22,210 nucleotides of DNA, from the IMG/VR virus record IMGVR_UViG_3300025132_000347, positions 1 to 22,210 of that record, one strand, 5' to 3'. Each line of letters begins with the position of its first letter. The stretch's first letter is position 1. Of the stretch, positions 1 through 5,065 are shown piece by piece. Under the pieces are notes generated by a model, which worked only from the letters and a program-made list of their open reading frames with translations, did not search any database and had not been told where the DNA came from. Both the position numbers and the translations under genes were made by a program. The stretch comes from a virus.

Positions 1-216
1 ATCACGCGCGTGATGCGTTTTTGTACACGCAAAGCTATGCCTGCACCCATTATTGCATCACTCTATAGCTGGCGATGCCCTAAGAATATTGCGCTAGCGA
101 CCTGGCGATTGAAATATTATTACCCAGCTGCCCAACTTTGTCACAAATTAAAAAAAACCTAGTAAAATCAACGGCTTACGAGTGAGTGCGCGACGGGTAC
201 GCATGGGCCAGGGGGG

Positions 217-237
217 GTATACCAGTTACCTGTATAC
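217..237. promoter_or_regulatory. Operator-like dyad with two GTATAC half-sites
   Basis: Two GTATAC hexamers are separated by nine bases, and the inner bases continue the symmetry as GT and AC around a central T. The whole reads GTATAC-NN-GT-N-AC-NN-GTATAC over 21 bp. This is the geometry of a dimeric repressor or activator site, with half-sites about 1.5 helix turns apart. No regulator gene is in the window and no promoter is obvious beside it, so a protein-binding role is inferred. Confidence 0.35.
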
Positions 238-372
238 GGCTCCGACACGAAATTGGGAAAATACAAGCTTAAACCAGTCGGCGCCCGGGTACATAAGCAG
301 CCCCCTCTACCAGAATTTAGGCACAAAAAAAGCCAGCCGCAGCTGACCTATGCTATTATATCTATTTTATTT

Positions 373-579
373 TTATATTTTTCTTTTCTGGGTATCTTTT
401 TCTTTTTGTTTATAATTATTCTGTATTTCTTTTCTCGTAGGGTTGGGGCCACTGGATTCAGAGGCTTTACCCATGGTATTTTTATCTTCATTGATTTCTA
501 CCCAGTAACTATTGTAATAAACAACAGGGGATTTATATGTTTCTCTTTTCTTATAGCGTATATTTTTCATCTCGACCAT
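373..579 (-). CDS. Uncertain small hypothetical protein, minus strand
   Basis: This 68-aa frame is the only leftward candidate. It starts with ATG at 579, or at 570 (Met4), and ends in the AT-rich block. Residues 5-45 look protein-like, with a run of aromatic and charged residues (YYNSYWVEINEDKN). Residues 48-68 are Lys/Gln-rich, as expected from translating an A-rich strand. No Shine-Dalgarno sequence stands before either ATG and no leftward promoter is evident. The opposite strand is also open here (TTG 253 to 690, 145 codons), but that frame is a hydrophobic, low-complexity product of the T-rich tract and I reject it. The stretch may simply be noncoding. I do not recognise a family. Confidence 0.25.
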   Translation of the reverse strand: MVEMKNIRYKKRETYKSPVVYYNSYWVEINEDKNTMGKASESSGPNPTRKEIQNNYKQKEKDTQKRKI

Positions 580-710
580 AAACTTAAGGTGTTACCGAAA
601 AAGAAAAAAAGGGAAAAAAGAAAAACAAGAATTTATAACACGTTTTTGACCCCCCTGTCAACCCCTAAAACGCACCTGTGCGTAAATTAGTCCTGTCAAG
701 CACAAACTGC

Positions 711-739
711 TTCACAACACAGACAAAATGTGTTACAAT
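711..739 (+). promoter_or_regulatory. Sigma70-type extended -10 promoter
   Basis: A -35 element TTCACA (711-716) is followed by exactly 17 bp and then TACAAT (734-739), with TGT at 731-733 giving an extended -10. Transcription would start near 746, only about three bases before the ATG at 749, so the message would be almost leaderless. This agrees with the absence of a Shine-Dalgarno sequence. It is the best promoter match in the window and serves a single gene closed by the terminator at 1031-1070. Confidence 0.6.
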
Positions 740-748
740 ATATAAATA

Positions 749-955
749 ATGGTGAAAAAGCAACGGTATAATTCACTGCTGGAACAGCTTTGTGCTGAAT
801 ATGAAGCATATGGTCATTATAAAGTGCGTATCCCTAGTCATCATTCGTATTATGTTAGGGCTGCACTTAAAGAACGTACCGGTCAAACCTTTAGCGTTGA
901 GGATGTTGAAAAGGCGTTGGTTGCTGAGGGCATGTTACCGTACGAAGGGAGCTAG
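749..955 (+). CDS. Small conserved-looking phage protein of unknown function
   Basis: The product is 68 aa, soluble, mixed-charge and probably helical. It has a Tyr/His-rich centre (HYKVRIPSHHSYYVR, residues 23-37) and a C-terminal part, RTGQTFSVEDVEKALVAEG (43-61), that reads like two short helices. I do not recognise a named family; short proteins like this occur in marine phages. The ATG at 749 has no Shine-Dalgarno sequence and sits just past a strong extended -10 promoter, so it is probably translated from a nearly leaderless message. It is the only gene between that promoter and the terminator at 1031-1070 and therefore a separate transcription unit from the late operon. This fits an early or regulatory role, which is inference. 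Confidence 0.75.
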   Translation: MVKKQRYNSLLEQLCAEYEAYGHYKVRIPSHHSYYVRAALKERTGQTFSVEDVEKALVAEGMLPYEGS

Positions 956-1030
956 CCAGCTACCCTGCCAACACGTTTGATGCTGTACTTATTCCTGCGG
1001 GGTTCGTTACAGCCGCTCAAAGGCAAAACA

Positions 1031-1070
1031 GGGACGGAATTTTCCAACGTTGAGTTCCGTCCCCCTTTTT
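1031..1070 (+). terminator. Intrinsic terminator
   Basis: A perfect 9-bp stem (GGGACGGAA at 1031-1039 with TTCCGTCCC at 1055-1063) closes a 15-base loop, whose base may extend the stem by a few G-U and A-U pairs. It is followed by CC and five T (1064-1070). This is a standard Rho-independent terminator for the 749-955 gene. It lies 12 bases before the first gene of the long rightward gene series, so that series must start from a promoter inside or beyond it, or be read by an antiterminated polymerase. Confidence 0.85.
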
Positions 1071-1082
1071 ATAGGTATAATA

Positions 1083-1310
1083 ATGAATCCACATATCTTT
1101 TTTATATTCTTTTCTGTAATAGTGTTACCTGATGGAGAAATAAAGACCCTATCAGAAAATGTAGTTAGATGCCCTTCTGAAGAAGTTGTATTAGAGATGC
1201 ACGTCCCAAAAGTACAGAGTGGTGAAATAGTAGACTGGGCTGCAGCATGTAAACCTATAACTGTTTTATTAGAGACCCCCACAGAAGATTCTAATAAACT
1301 GGAGACATAG
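1083..1310 (+). CDS. Small secreted-type protein with a Cys pair (A)
   Basis: The product is 75 aa. Residues 4-15 (HIFFIFFSVIVL) are a strongly hydrophobic N-terminal segment resembling a short signal peptide or anchor. The rest is polar, with two cysteines, C30 and C56, that could form a disulfide after export. The ATG at 1083 follows AGGT at 1073-1076; an in-frame TTG at 1050 would begin inside the terminator and is unlikely. It is the first gene after the terminator and leads the lysis region. The layout matches three other small proteins here (1317, 2416, 5268). Function is unknown; a periplasmic or cell-envelope role is inferred from the N-terminus. Confidence 0.7.
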   Translation: MNPHIFFIFFSVIVLPDGEIKTLSENVVRCPSEEVVLEMHVPKVQSGEIVDWAAACKPITVLLETPTEDSNKLET

Positions 1311-1316
1311 CATATA

Positions 1317-1529
1317 ATGTTTGAAGCTTCAATAGTAATTTGCGCTATAGCGCTATCCGATGGATGTATGAAATTTGATGATACTCGAGGGCCATATCTA
1401 ACTTATAACGAATGCAAGATAAGAACGGATGAAATGGTAGGAGCAATGGAGCCTTTCATGCCTCCTGAGCCAGATATAAGATTTAGATGTCGTAACATAA
1501 CAGAGGAGCCTGATGGCACGCAAACCTAG
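1317..1529 (+). CDS. Small secreted-type protein with Cys residues (B)
   Basis: The product is 70 aa with a hydrophobic start (residues 5-13, SIVICAIAL), an early pair C9 and C17, then C33 and C58. The middle reads FDDTRGPYLTYNECKIRTDEM, split by C33. This DTRGPY...EC...EM pattern is one I associate with small secreted proteins of marine phages, although I cannot name a family. The C33-C58 gap of 25 matches the gap in its neighbours at 1083 (26), 2416 (23) and 5268 (27). The ATG lies six bases after the previous stop, and its end overlaps the next gene by 17 bases, so the genes are translationally coupled. The gene belongs to the lysis region. Confidence 0.7.
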   Translation: MFEASIVICAIALSDGCMKFDDTRGPYLTYNECKIRTDEMVGAMEPFMPPEPDIRFRCRNITEEPDGTQT

Positions 1530-1797
1530 TAAAATGCCTCGGCGTAACAAGAAGAATTTTCGTTCCACTAAGTCTGGGGCGGGGATGACCGAGGCTGGGG
1601 TAAAAGCGTATCGCCGTATGAACCCGGGCTCCAAGCTTAAGACCGCTGTAACTGGTAAAGTAAAACCGGGCAGTAAGGCAGCGAAACGTAGGAAATCATT
1701 TTGTGCCCGTTCTGCGGGACAGATGAAGAAGTTTCCAAAGGCGGCTAAGAATCCGAATAGTCGTTTACGACAAGCTAGGAGACGCTGGAAATGTTAA
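1513..1797 (+). CDS. Highly basic small protein, DUF6321-like
   Basis: The product is 94 aa, dominated by Lys and Arg with few acidic residues. It starts MARKPSKMPRRNKKNFR, has a central GAGMTEAGVKAYRRMNPGSK block, then KPGSKAAKRRKSFCARSAGQ and a C-terminal LRQARRRWKC. The order 'GxGMTxxGVxxYRRxNPGSKLKT...KRRKSFCARS...RRWKC' matches, from memory, a family listed as DUF6321 in marine phages; the family number is unchecked. C78-type and terminal cysteines beside basic stretches might bind metal or nucleic acid. The ATG at 1513 has AGGAG at 1504-1508. The end overlaps the holin start by seven bases. Binding to DNA or RNA is inferred from charge only. Confidence 0.8.
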   Translation: MARKPSKMPRRNKKNFRSTKSGAGMTEAGVKAYRRMNPGSKLKTAVTGKVKPGSKAAKRRKSFCARSAGQMKKFPKAAKNPNSRLRQARRRWKC

Positions 1798-2174
1798 CAG
1801 CTTTGATTGGACCAATAGCTGATTTAGCCGGCACATGGATGTCTGGCAAAGTAGAAGAGAAGAAAGCCCAGTCTGCTACCAAAGTAGCGAAAGCACAGGC
1901 CGAAGCCATAGTTATGCAGAAGAAAGCTACTGGCGAAATTGACTGGGATTTGGAGATGGCTAAGGGTAGCCAGACATCGTGGAAAGACGAATGGCTTACC
2001 ATTTTGTTTTCGATACCACTTATTTTAGCTTTTATACCGGGGATGGAAGACCTTGTACGTAACGGATTTCAACAATTGGAGCAAATGCCTGAATGGTACC
2101 AGTACAGCTTGGGCGTTATTGTTGCTGCGAGCTTTGGAGTCCGGAGTGCAACAAAGTTTTTCGGTAAGAAATGA
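1791..2174 (+). CDS. Holin, 3-TM GTA-type (GTA_holin_3TM-like)
   Basis: The product is 127 aa. An N-terminal hydrophobic stretch (residues 1-17, including ALIGPIADLAGTWM) is followed by a Lys/Glu/Ala-rich helix (about 20-50). Two membrane segments then occur at about 68-83 (WLTILFSIPLILAFIPG) and 105-120 (SLGVIVAASFGVRSATK). The order DEWLT...IP.......FIPG...GF..L...PEWYQY..G.IVAASFG is the pattern of the holin family first described for gene-transfer-agent release. Its role would be to permeabilise the inner membrane and let the lysozyme at 2604 reach the wall. The ATG at 1791 overlaps the previous gene and follows AGGAG at 1776-1780. Its stop shares ATGA with the next membrane protein. Confidence 0.85.
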   Translation: MLTALIGPIADLAGTWMSGKVEEKKAQSATKVAKAQAEAIVMQKKATGEIDWDLEMAKGSQTSWKDEWLTILFSIPLILAFIPGMEDLVRNGFQQLEQMPEWYQYSLGVIVAASFGVRSATKFFGKK

Positions 2175-2419
2175 CGTATACAATGGAGAAAATATTAGCA
2201 TGGCGAATCCTCCCAAGACTGATGATGTTGGCAATGACACTGATGAGCTACCAGGTGGTTCAGTGGTTCATGGCTCTGGGTGCAAGTGCAACGACCCAGC
2301 AAACTGCCTTTGTGTCGACGGTTGTAGGGGCTATGACGGGGGCTTTTGCTGTATGGATGGGGCACGAGTCGAATAGCCCTGTAGAGTCTAGACCTCGTCG
2401 CTCGGAGTCAAGAAAATGA
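2171..2419 (+). CDS. 2-TM membrane protein of the lysis cassette
   Basis: The product is 82 aa with two likely membrane spans, about residues 13-34 (LPRLMMLAMTLMSYQVVQWFMAL) split from 44-60 (TAFVSTVVGAMTGAFAVWMG), and a charged Arg/Ser tail (68-82). The start overlaps the holin stop as ATGA, and its own stop overlaps the next start in the same way. The position between holin and lysozyme suggests an antiholin, pinholin or accessory holin. That function is inferred from position and topology; similar short proteins sit beside holins in other marine phages. Confidence 0.75.
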   Translation: MTYTMEKILAWRILPRLMMLAMTLMSYQVVQWFMALGASATTQQTAFVSTVVGAMTGAFAVWMGHESNSPVESRPRRSESRK

Positions 2420-2607
2420 CATCCGTAATATGGTCTTTAATACTCACAGTTTGTTCTAGTAATATATGTGCGACTCAAACTATTCAATGGTTTGACGAGC
2501 AGCCTGATTGTTTATATATGCAAAGAATACATGAAAATATACCGCAGGATGGGGAGTGGCAATCTGTAACCTACAGATGCACAATCGTAGGAGCTAAAGA
2601 AATATGA
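2416..2607 (+). CDS. Small secreted-type protein with a Cys pair (C)
   Basis: The product is 63 aa. Residues 1-19 (MTSVIWSLILTVCSSNICA) form a signal-like hydrophobic N-terminus with C13 and C18; the first could be a lipobox-type or disulfide cysteine. The mature part has WFDEQPDCLYM with C32, and YRC at C55. The segment F-acidic-acidic-...-CLY matches protein D at 5268 (IFEDMDKCLYF). It starts in an ATGA overlap with the previous gene, and its stop overlaps the lysozyme ATG. Its place directly before the endolysin suits a lysis-associated envelope protein, perhaps spanin-like, but it is shorter than most spanins and lacks a clear coiled coil. I do not assign a function. Confidence 0.7.
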   Translation: MTSVIWSLILTVCSSNICATQTIQWFDEQPDCLYMQRIHENIPQDGEWQSVTYRCTIVGAKEI

Positions 2608-3089
2608 AATACAATGTTTCACATTTTTTAGATAAATTGATTGAGCACGAGGGCATGGTCCTAGATGTATACAAAGACAGCCTCGGCATCGACACTATTG
2701 GAATAGGCCGTAACCTTAAAGACCGTGGCATCAGTAAAGATGAGCTTGATTACATGGACATCCCTAATATGGATGCTGTGTATCAGCATGGTATATCCGA
2801 GGCCGATGCCCGGTACTTAGCCATGAATGACATACGCATAGTTGAAGTTGAGCTATGTCGCGTACATTCTTGTGTTGAGGACTTAGATAGCACAAGGCAA
2901 CTAATACTTATGGACATGGCATTCAATATGGGAGTGCCACGTTTATGTAAGTTTAAGAATATGTGGAATGCTATTTATGAACAAAATTATGAAGCGGCAT
3001 CCCGAGAGATGATGGATTCGCGTTGGGCACGTCAGGTAGGGCGCCGCGCTGTAATTTTATCTGATGCTATGAAAAGCGGAGAATTTTAA
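2604..3089 (+). CDS. Endolysin, T4-type lysozyme (GH24)
   Basis: The product is 161 aa and probably hydrolyses the N-acetylmuramic acid to N-acetylglucosamine bond of peptidoglycan. The start of the fold is clear: E16 in IEHEG, D25 in YKD and T31 in DTIGIG. Their spacing (9 and 6) equals that of E11, D20 and T26 in T4 lysozyme, which is 164 aa long. The C-terminal half carries LILMDMAFNMG (100-110) and SRWARQVGRRA (139-149), matching the conserved NMG and SRW...RA elements. There is no signal peptide or SAR segment, so export depends on the holin at 1791. The start overlaps the previous stop (ATGA). The next gene begins directly after its TAA. Confidence 0.93.
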   Translation: MKYNVSHFLDKLIEHEGMVLDVYKDSLGIDTIGIGRNLKDRGISKDELDYMDIPNMDAVYQHGISEADARYLAMNDIRIVEVELCRVHSCVEDLDSTRQLILMDMAFNMGVPRLCKFKNMWNAIYEQNYEAASREMMDSRWARQVGRRAVILSDAMKSGEF

Positions 3090-3584
3090 ATGGGTTTATT
3101 TGATGCAATAGCAAGTGATTTTAAAAGGCGCAGAGATTTAATGGGCAGCGGAAAACAATCAAAAACAAAGGACCAAGAGAAATCCCAAGACACTGGGTAT
3201 GAAAAGGCTCCTCCGAAAGAATTTCCGCTGGTTAATGCTAAAGGAGAAACAACTCCCGAGTCCATGCATAAAGGATACCTTAAATCTTTTGGGGAGTATC
3301 TGAAAGCGCAGGGTATGAGCATGCCTAACTATGTGAAAACTCAAGATGTTACGGCATACCTAAAGACTCGCACCAGAGAAAAGAAAAAGGGTGGAACTAA
3401 AATGGCTAAAAAACATATCATGGAATTGCCTACCAACGTGCCGCGTATGATGGCAGGGGCTAATCTTATGAATCCAAAGAAAGCAGACCTTGATAAAGAC
3501 GGTAAGCTAAACTCGTATGAAAAGGCTCGTGGTCGCGCTATTGAAAAGTCCATGAATGAGAAGAAAAAGACCCGTGGCGCCTAG
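3090..3584 (+). CDS. Basic protein with one EF-hand-type calcium loop
   Basis: The product is 164 aa. Residues 1-30 are helical and basic (MGLFDAIASDFKRRRDL), and 60-100 hold a Tyr/Lys-rich region. A perfect 12-residue EF-hand loop, DLDKDGKLNSYE, lies at about 133-144, with Asp at loop positions 1, 3 and 5, Gly at 6, Leu at 8 and Glu at 12. It is followed by a basic helix (KARGRAIEKSM) and a Lys-rich tail. A single canonical loop suggests calcium binding and possibly pairing with a partner. An internal in-frame ATG near 3401 (MAKKHIMELP) could yield a 60-aa form with the loop alone. ATG 3090 follows GGAG at 3078-3081. The whole-protein role is unknown; a virion or assembly protein is possible. 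Confidence 0.75.
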   Translation: MGLFDAIASDFKRRRDLMGSGKQSKTKDQEKSQDTGYEKAPPKEFPLVNAKGETTPESMHKGYLKSFGEYLKAQGMSMPNYVKTQDVTAYLKTRTREKKKGGTKMAKKHIMELPTNVPRMMAGANLMNPKKADLDKDGKLNSYEKARGRAIEKSMNEKKKTRGA

Positions 3585-3873
3585 AGTACCACGGAAAAAA
3601 GGTCAGCCTGCAAGAAGTAAGAAACATAGCGACCTTTACACTGATGAGAACCCGAAAGGCACTATAAAGGGCTTAAAGTTTGCTACCACAAAAGATGCGC
3701 AGGCATCAGTTAGAAAGATTCGAGCATCAGGAAAAACGCATGCTCACAAGACACAAGCGGCGATTGCTATGGAACAACGGGCAAGAGCTGCAGGAAAAAC
3801 AAGTGCGGCAGCTGTGTATCGTAAGTTCATAGAGCAACAGAAAAAGAAAACTCGTGCATCCCGTAGAAGCTGA
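3556..3873 (+). CDS. Basic marine-phage protein with HSDLYTDENPKGTIKGL motif
   Basis: The product is 105 aa, very basic, with the ordered block KKHSDLYTDENPKGTIKGL (about 22-40), then KIRASGKTHAHKTQAAIAM and ARAAGKTSAAAVYRKFIEQ. These are the segments I would expect to be conserved: an acidic turn followed by two helices ending in a basic tail. I believe related proteins recur in marine phages, but I give no family name. Two starts are possible: ATG 3556, or GTG 3574, which begins at VAPRVPRKK and leaves only an 11-base overlap with the previous gene. Neither has a strong ribosome site. The region before GTG 3574 is purine-rich. Function unknown; nucleic-acid binding inferred from charge. Confidence 0.75.
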   Translation: MRRKRPVAPRVPRKKGQPARSKKHSDLYTDENPKGTIKGLKFATTKDAQASVRKIRASGKTHAHKTQAAIAMEQRARAAGKTSAAAVYRKFIEQQKKKTRASRRS

Positions 3874-4456
3874 TATCCGTAAGTGGTCTCATAATTTTCT
3901 AGAGATACCACACATTAAATTAAACGGATTACCTCCTTGTCCATACGCGCAGAAAGCATGGGCAGAGGATAAGGTTAAATTCAGTATCAATACCGGTTTA
4001 GATGGATTGATTGATGAAGTTAAAGGATTTGACCAACACAACTACGATATAGTTGTTTGGGCAGAGGAAGAGTTACCTGACATACAGTATCTTGATGGCT
4101 GGTGCGACGGTATGAATGAAGCATTATCTATAAATGACATGGATATGCATCTAATGGTCTTTCATCCTGATTATGATGCCGAGGATGCTGGACTAGAGTT
4201 CTTGATTCAGGAAGAACAAGAAGATTTAGAATACTGTATGGTATTCGTACAGCGGTTATCATTACTTGATGATGCTGCTTTAAGTCTGGAGAAATCAGGT
4301 TACTACAAACATTTTCCAGACGATATTTTTGAAAGCCTAGTGTTGGAAAGAAGGAAACTTAGATATGGCAATGCACAAAAAGAAACCCATGAAGGCCCGC
4401 AAGGGAAAAATGAAAATGGCCAAAATGCGTGGTGGCGGCATGAAGACACAGCCTAA
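3854..4456 (+). CDS. 200-aa protein with CPYA motif (DUF1415-reminiscent)
   Basis: The frame opens with GTG at 3854, with no usable ATG until residue 87, and overlaps the previous gene by 20 bases. Residues 7-45 contain DIRKWSHNFLEIPH and LNGLPPCPYAQKAW. The 'W......P.....LPPCPYA..AW' arrangement recalls the CPFA signature of DUF1415 proteins, a loose resemblance. Further conserved-looking parts are GWCDGMNEAL (82-91), HPDYDAEDAGLEFL (104-117), YCMVFVQRLSLLDDAALSLEKSGYY around 127-151, split by its repeats of Leu/Asp, and FESLVLERRKLR (159-170). After residue 170 the character changes to polar low complexity, because the last 30 codons are shared with the Met-rich gene at 4365. It is acidic, unlike its neighbours. 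Function unknown; C29 with acidic residues could bind metal. Confidence 0.8.
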   Translation: MHPVEADIRKWSHNFLEIPHIKLNGLPPCPYAQKAWAEDKVKFSINTGLDGLIDEVKGFDQHNYDIVVWAEEELPDIQYLDGWCDGMNEALSINDMDMHLMVFHPDYDAEDAGLEFLIQEEQEDLEYCMVFVQRLSLLDDAALSLEKSGYYKHFPDDIFESLVLERRKLRYGNAQKETHEGPQGKNENGQNAWWRHEDTA

Positions 4457-4532
4457 AATGACTGCGCGTGGTGGCAAAATGAAGATGGCCCGCAAAATGC
4501 GTGGCGGCGGTATGAACAACAAGAAAAAATAA
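4365..4532 (+). CDS. Met/Lys/Gly-rich repeat peptide
   Basis: This 55-aa gene overlaps the end of the 200-aa gene in another frame. It has AAGGA at 4351-4355, nine bases before the ATG, and its TAA is followed directly by the ATG of the next gene. The composition is extreme: nearly all Met, Lys, Arg, Gly and a few Ala. A motif occurs twice, KMKMAKMRGGGM and KMKMARKMRGGGM, about 22 residues apart. It has no hydrophobic core and should be disordered or fold only on a polyanion. Short 'KMARGGM' repeat peptides occur in other marine phages as far as I recall. Nucleic-acid or capsid-interior binding is inferred from charge. Confidence 0.7.
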   Translation: MAMHKKKPMKARKGKMKMAKMRGGGMKTQPKMTARGGKMKMARKMRGGGMNNKKK

Positions 4533-4886
4533 ATGCCTAGAGTTGTCGATGGTTCAAAATTTAATACCGTCGGTGTTACACCGGGTGCTGCTGGAACTAC
4601 AGTTTATACGGTTCCAGCAAACCACGCGGCTATAGTTCGGCATTTTAGTTTAAGCAATAATAATTCTGGCGCTAAAAAAGTAACAGTTCAATATTACGAT
4701 TCAAAATCTACCACGTACTATTTTATTGCGCAGGACTTATCTCTTGCGGCTAACTCGTACATTAACATACTAAATAGCAATGTATTGGCGTTAAACGCTT
4801 CAGATAAAATTATTGCAACGGCAGAAACGGCTGGCACCATATCAGCTCTAGTATCCGTGGAAGAATACTACGACCCTAATAGGTAA
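4533..4886 (+). CDS. Small beta-rich protein, probable virion component
   Basis: The product is 117 aa, rich in Thr, Val, Ala and Asn, with alternating hydrophobic residues typical of a beta sandwich. Near the N-terminus it has GTTVYTVPANHAAIVRHFSL, followed by KVTVQYYDS, and near the C-terminus GTISALVSVEEYY. The 'YTVP......' segment recurs in the last gene of the window (NIYTVPSSTTTV), which follows the tail fibre. Small proteins of this shape decorate capsids or tails in other phages. It starts directly at the previous stop, and the next gene follows after four bases. A virion role is inferred from the fold impression and the duplicate among tail genes. Confidence 0.75.
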   Translation: MPRVVDGSKFNTVGVTPGAAGTTVYTVPANHAAIVRHFSLSNNNSGAKKVTVQYYDSKSTTYYFIAQDLSLAANSYINILNSNVLALNASDKIIATAETAGTISALVSVEEYYDPNR

Positions 4887-4890
4887 ATAG

Positions 4891-5061
4891 ATGGCCGCTA
4901 AGAAAAAAAAATCTAAATCAAAAAAGCCTGTCCCAACAAAACCAGCTCTCTGGAGTAAAGCAAAAGCGGAAGCCAAAAGAAAATTCAAGGTCTACCCTTC
5001 TGCTTACGCGAATGCTTTTGCATCTAAAAGATATAAAGCTATGGGCGGCGGCTGGCGCTAA
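4891..5061 (+). CDS. Small basic protein with LWSKAKAEAKRKF motif
   Basis: This 56-aa gene starts with ATG four bases after the previous stop. The N-terminus is a Lys tract (residues 3-12). The rest reads PALWSKAKAEAKRKFKVYP then SAYANAFASKRYKAMGGGWR to the end. The arrangement 'LWSKAKAEAKRKFxVYPSAYAN.(W/F)A.K.YK..GGGWR' is one I recall as recurrent in cyanophages and other marine phages, with no known function. The compact pattern of aromatic and basic residues suggests a small folded helical nucleic-acid-binding protein, which is inference. It belongs to the cluster of basic proteins between the lysis and packaging genes. Confidence 0.75.
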   Translation: MAAKKKKSKSKKPVPTKPALWSKAKAEAKRKFKVYPSAYANAFASKRYKAMGGGWR

Positions 5062-5065
5062 GCGA

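Larger units (their letters stand above)
1..710. other. Gene-poor left region with GC-rich block and AT-rich block
   Basis: I see no convincing gene here. Bases 165-346 are clearly richer in G and C than their surroundings and include a seven-G run at 211-217. They stay open in a short plus frame (ATG 203 to TGA 346, 47 codons) and in an overlapping minus frame without an ATG; neither has a ribosome site. Bases 345-440 are T/C-rich on the plus strand and 595-632 almost pure purine, which explains most long frames in the block. Bases 646-661 carry TTGAC...GTCAA with a 6-base gap, CCTGTCAA recurs at 692-699, and 669-682 form an ACGCA/TGCGT stem, all just upstream of a promoter. The block could be a control region, a replication origin or a structured RNA; the sequence alone does not decide. 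Confidence 0.6.

Noticed and set aside
1-163. Open plus frame from the window edge (54 codons, ATG at 13) and a minus frame starting with ATG at 50 and running off the left edge
   Set aside because: Both are too short to judge, lack a ribosome site and show no protein-like pattern. The minus one could be a real gene start but cannot be supported from 50 bases.
595-632. Purine tract pairing with the T/C tract at 395-415 as a long hairpin
   Set aside because: Both are low-complexity runs; matches are only short A/T stretches and many alignments are equally good.
253-690. 145-codon plus frame starting TTG
   Set aside because: It has a rare start without a ribosome site, and the product is low-complexity Phe/Ile/Leu then Lys because it translates a T-rich and then a purine tract.
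990-1020. tRNA-like GGTTCGTT stretch
   Set aside because: There is no matching T-arm stem, anticodon arm or acceptor pairing around it.
1076-1081. TATAAT as a late-operon promoter
   Set aside because: No -35 lies at 16-18 bp, and a start site would fall inside the 1083 gene after its ATG.
980-1132. 50-codon plus frame from ATG 980
   Set aside because: It runs straight through the terminator and into the signal-like gene at 1083, with no ribosome site.
1050-1310. Longer start (TTG 1050) for protein A
   Set aside because: The start would lie inside the terminator loop and would spoil the signal-like N-terminus; ATG 1083 has AGGT upstream.
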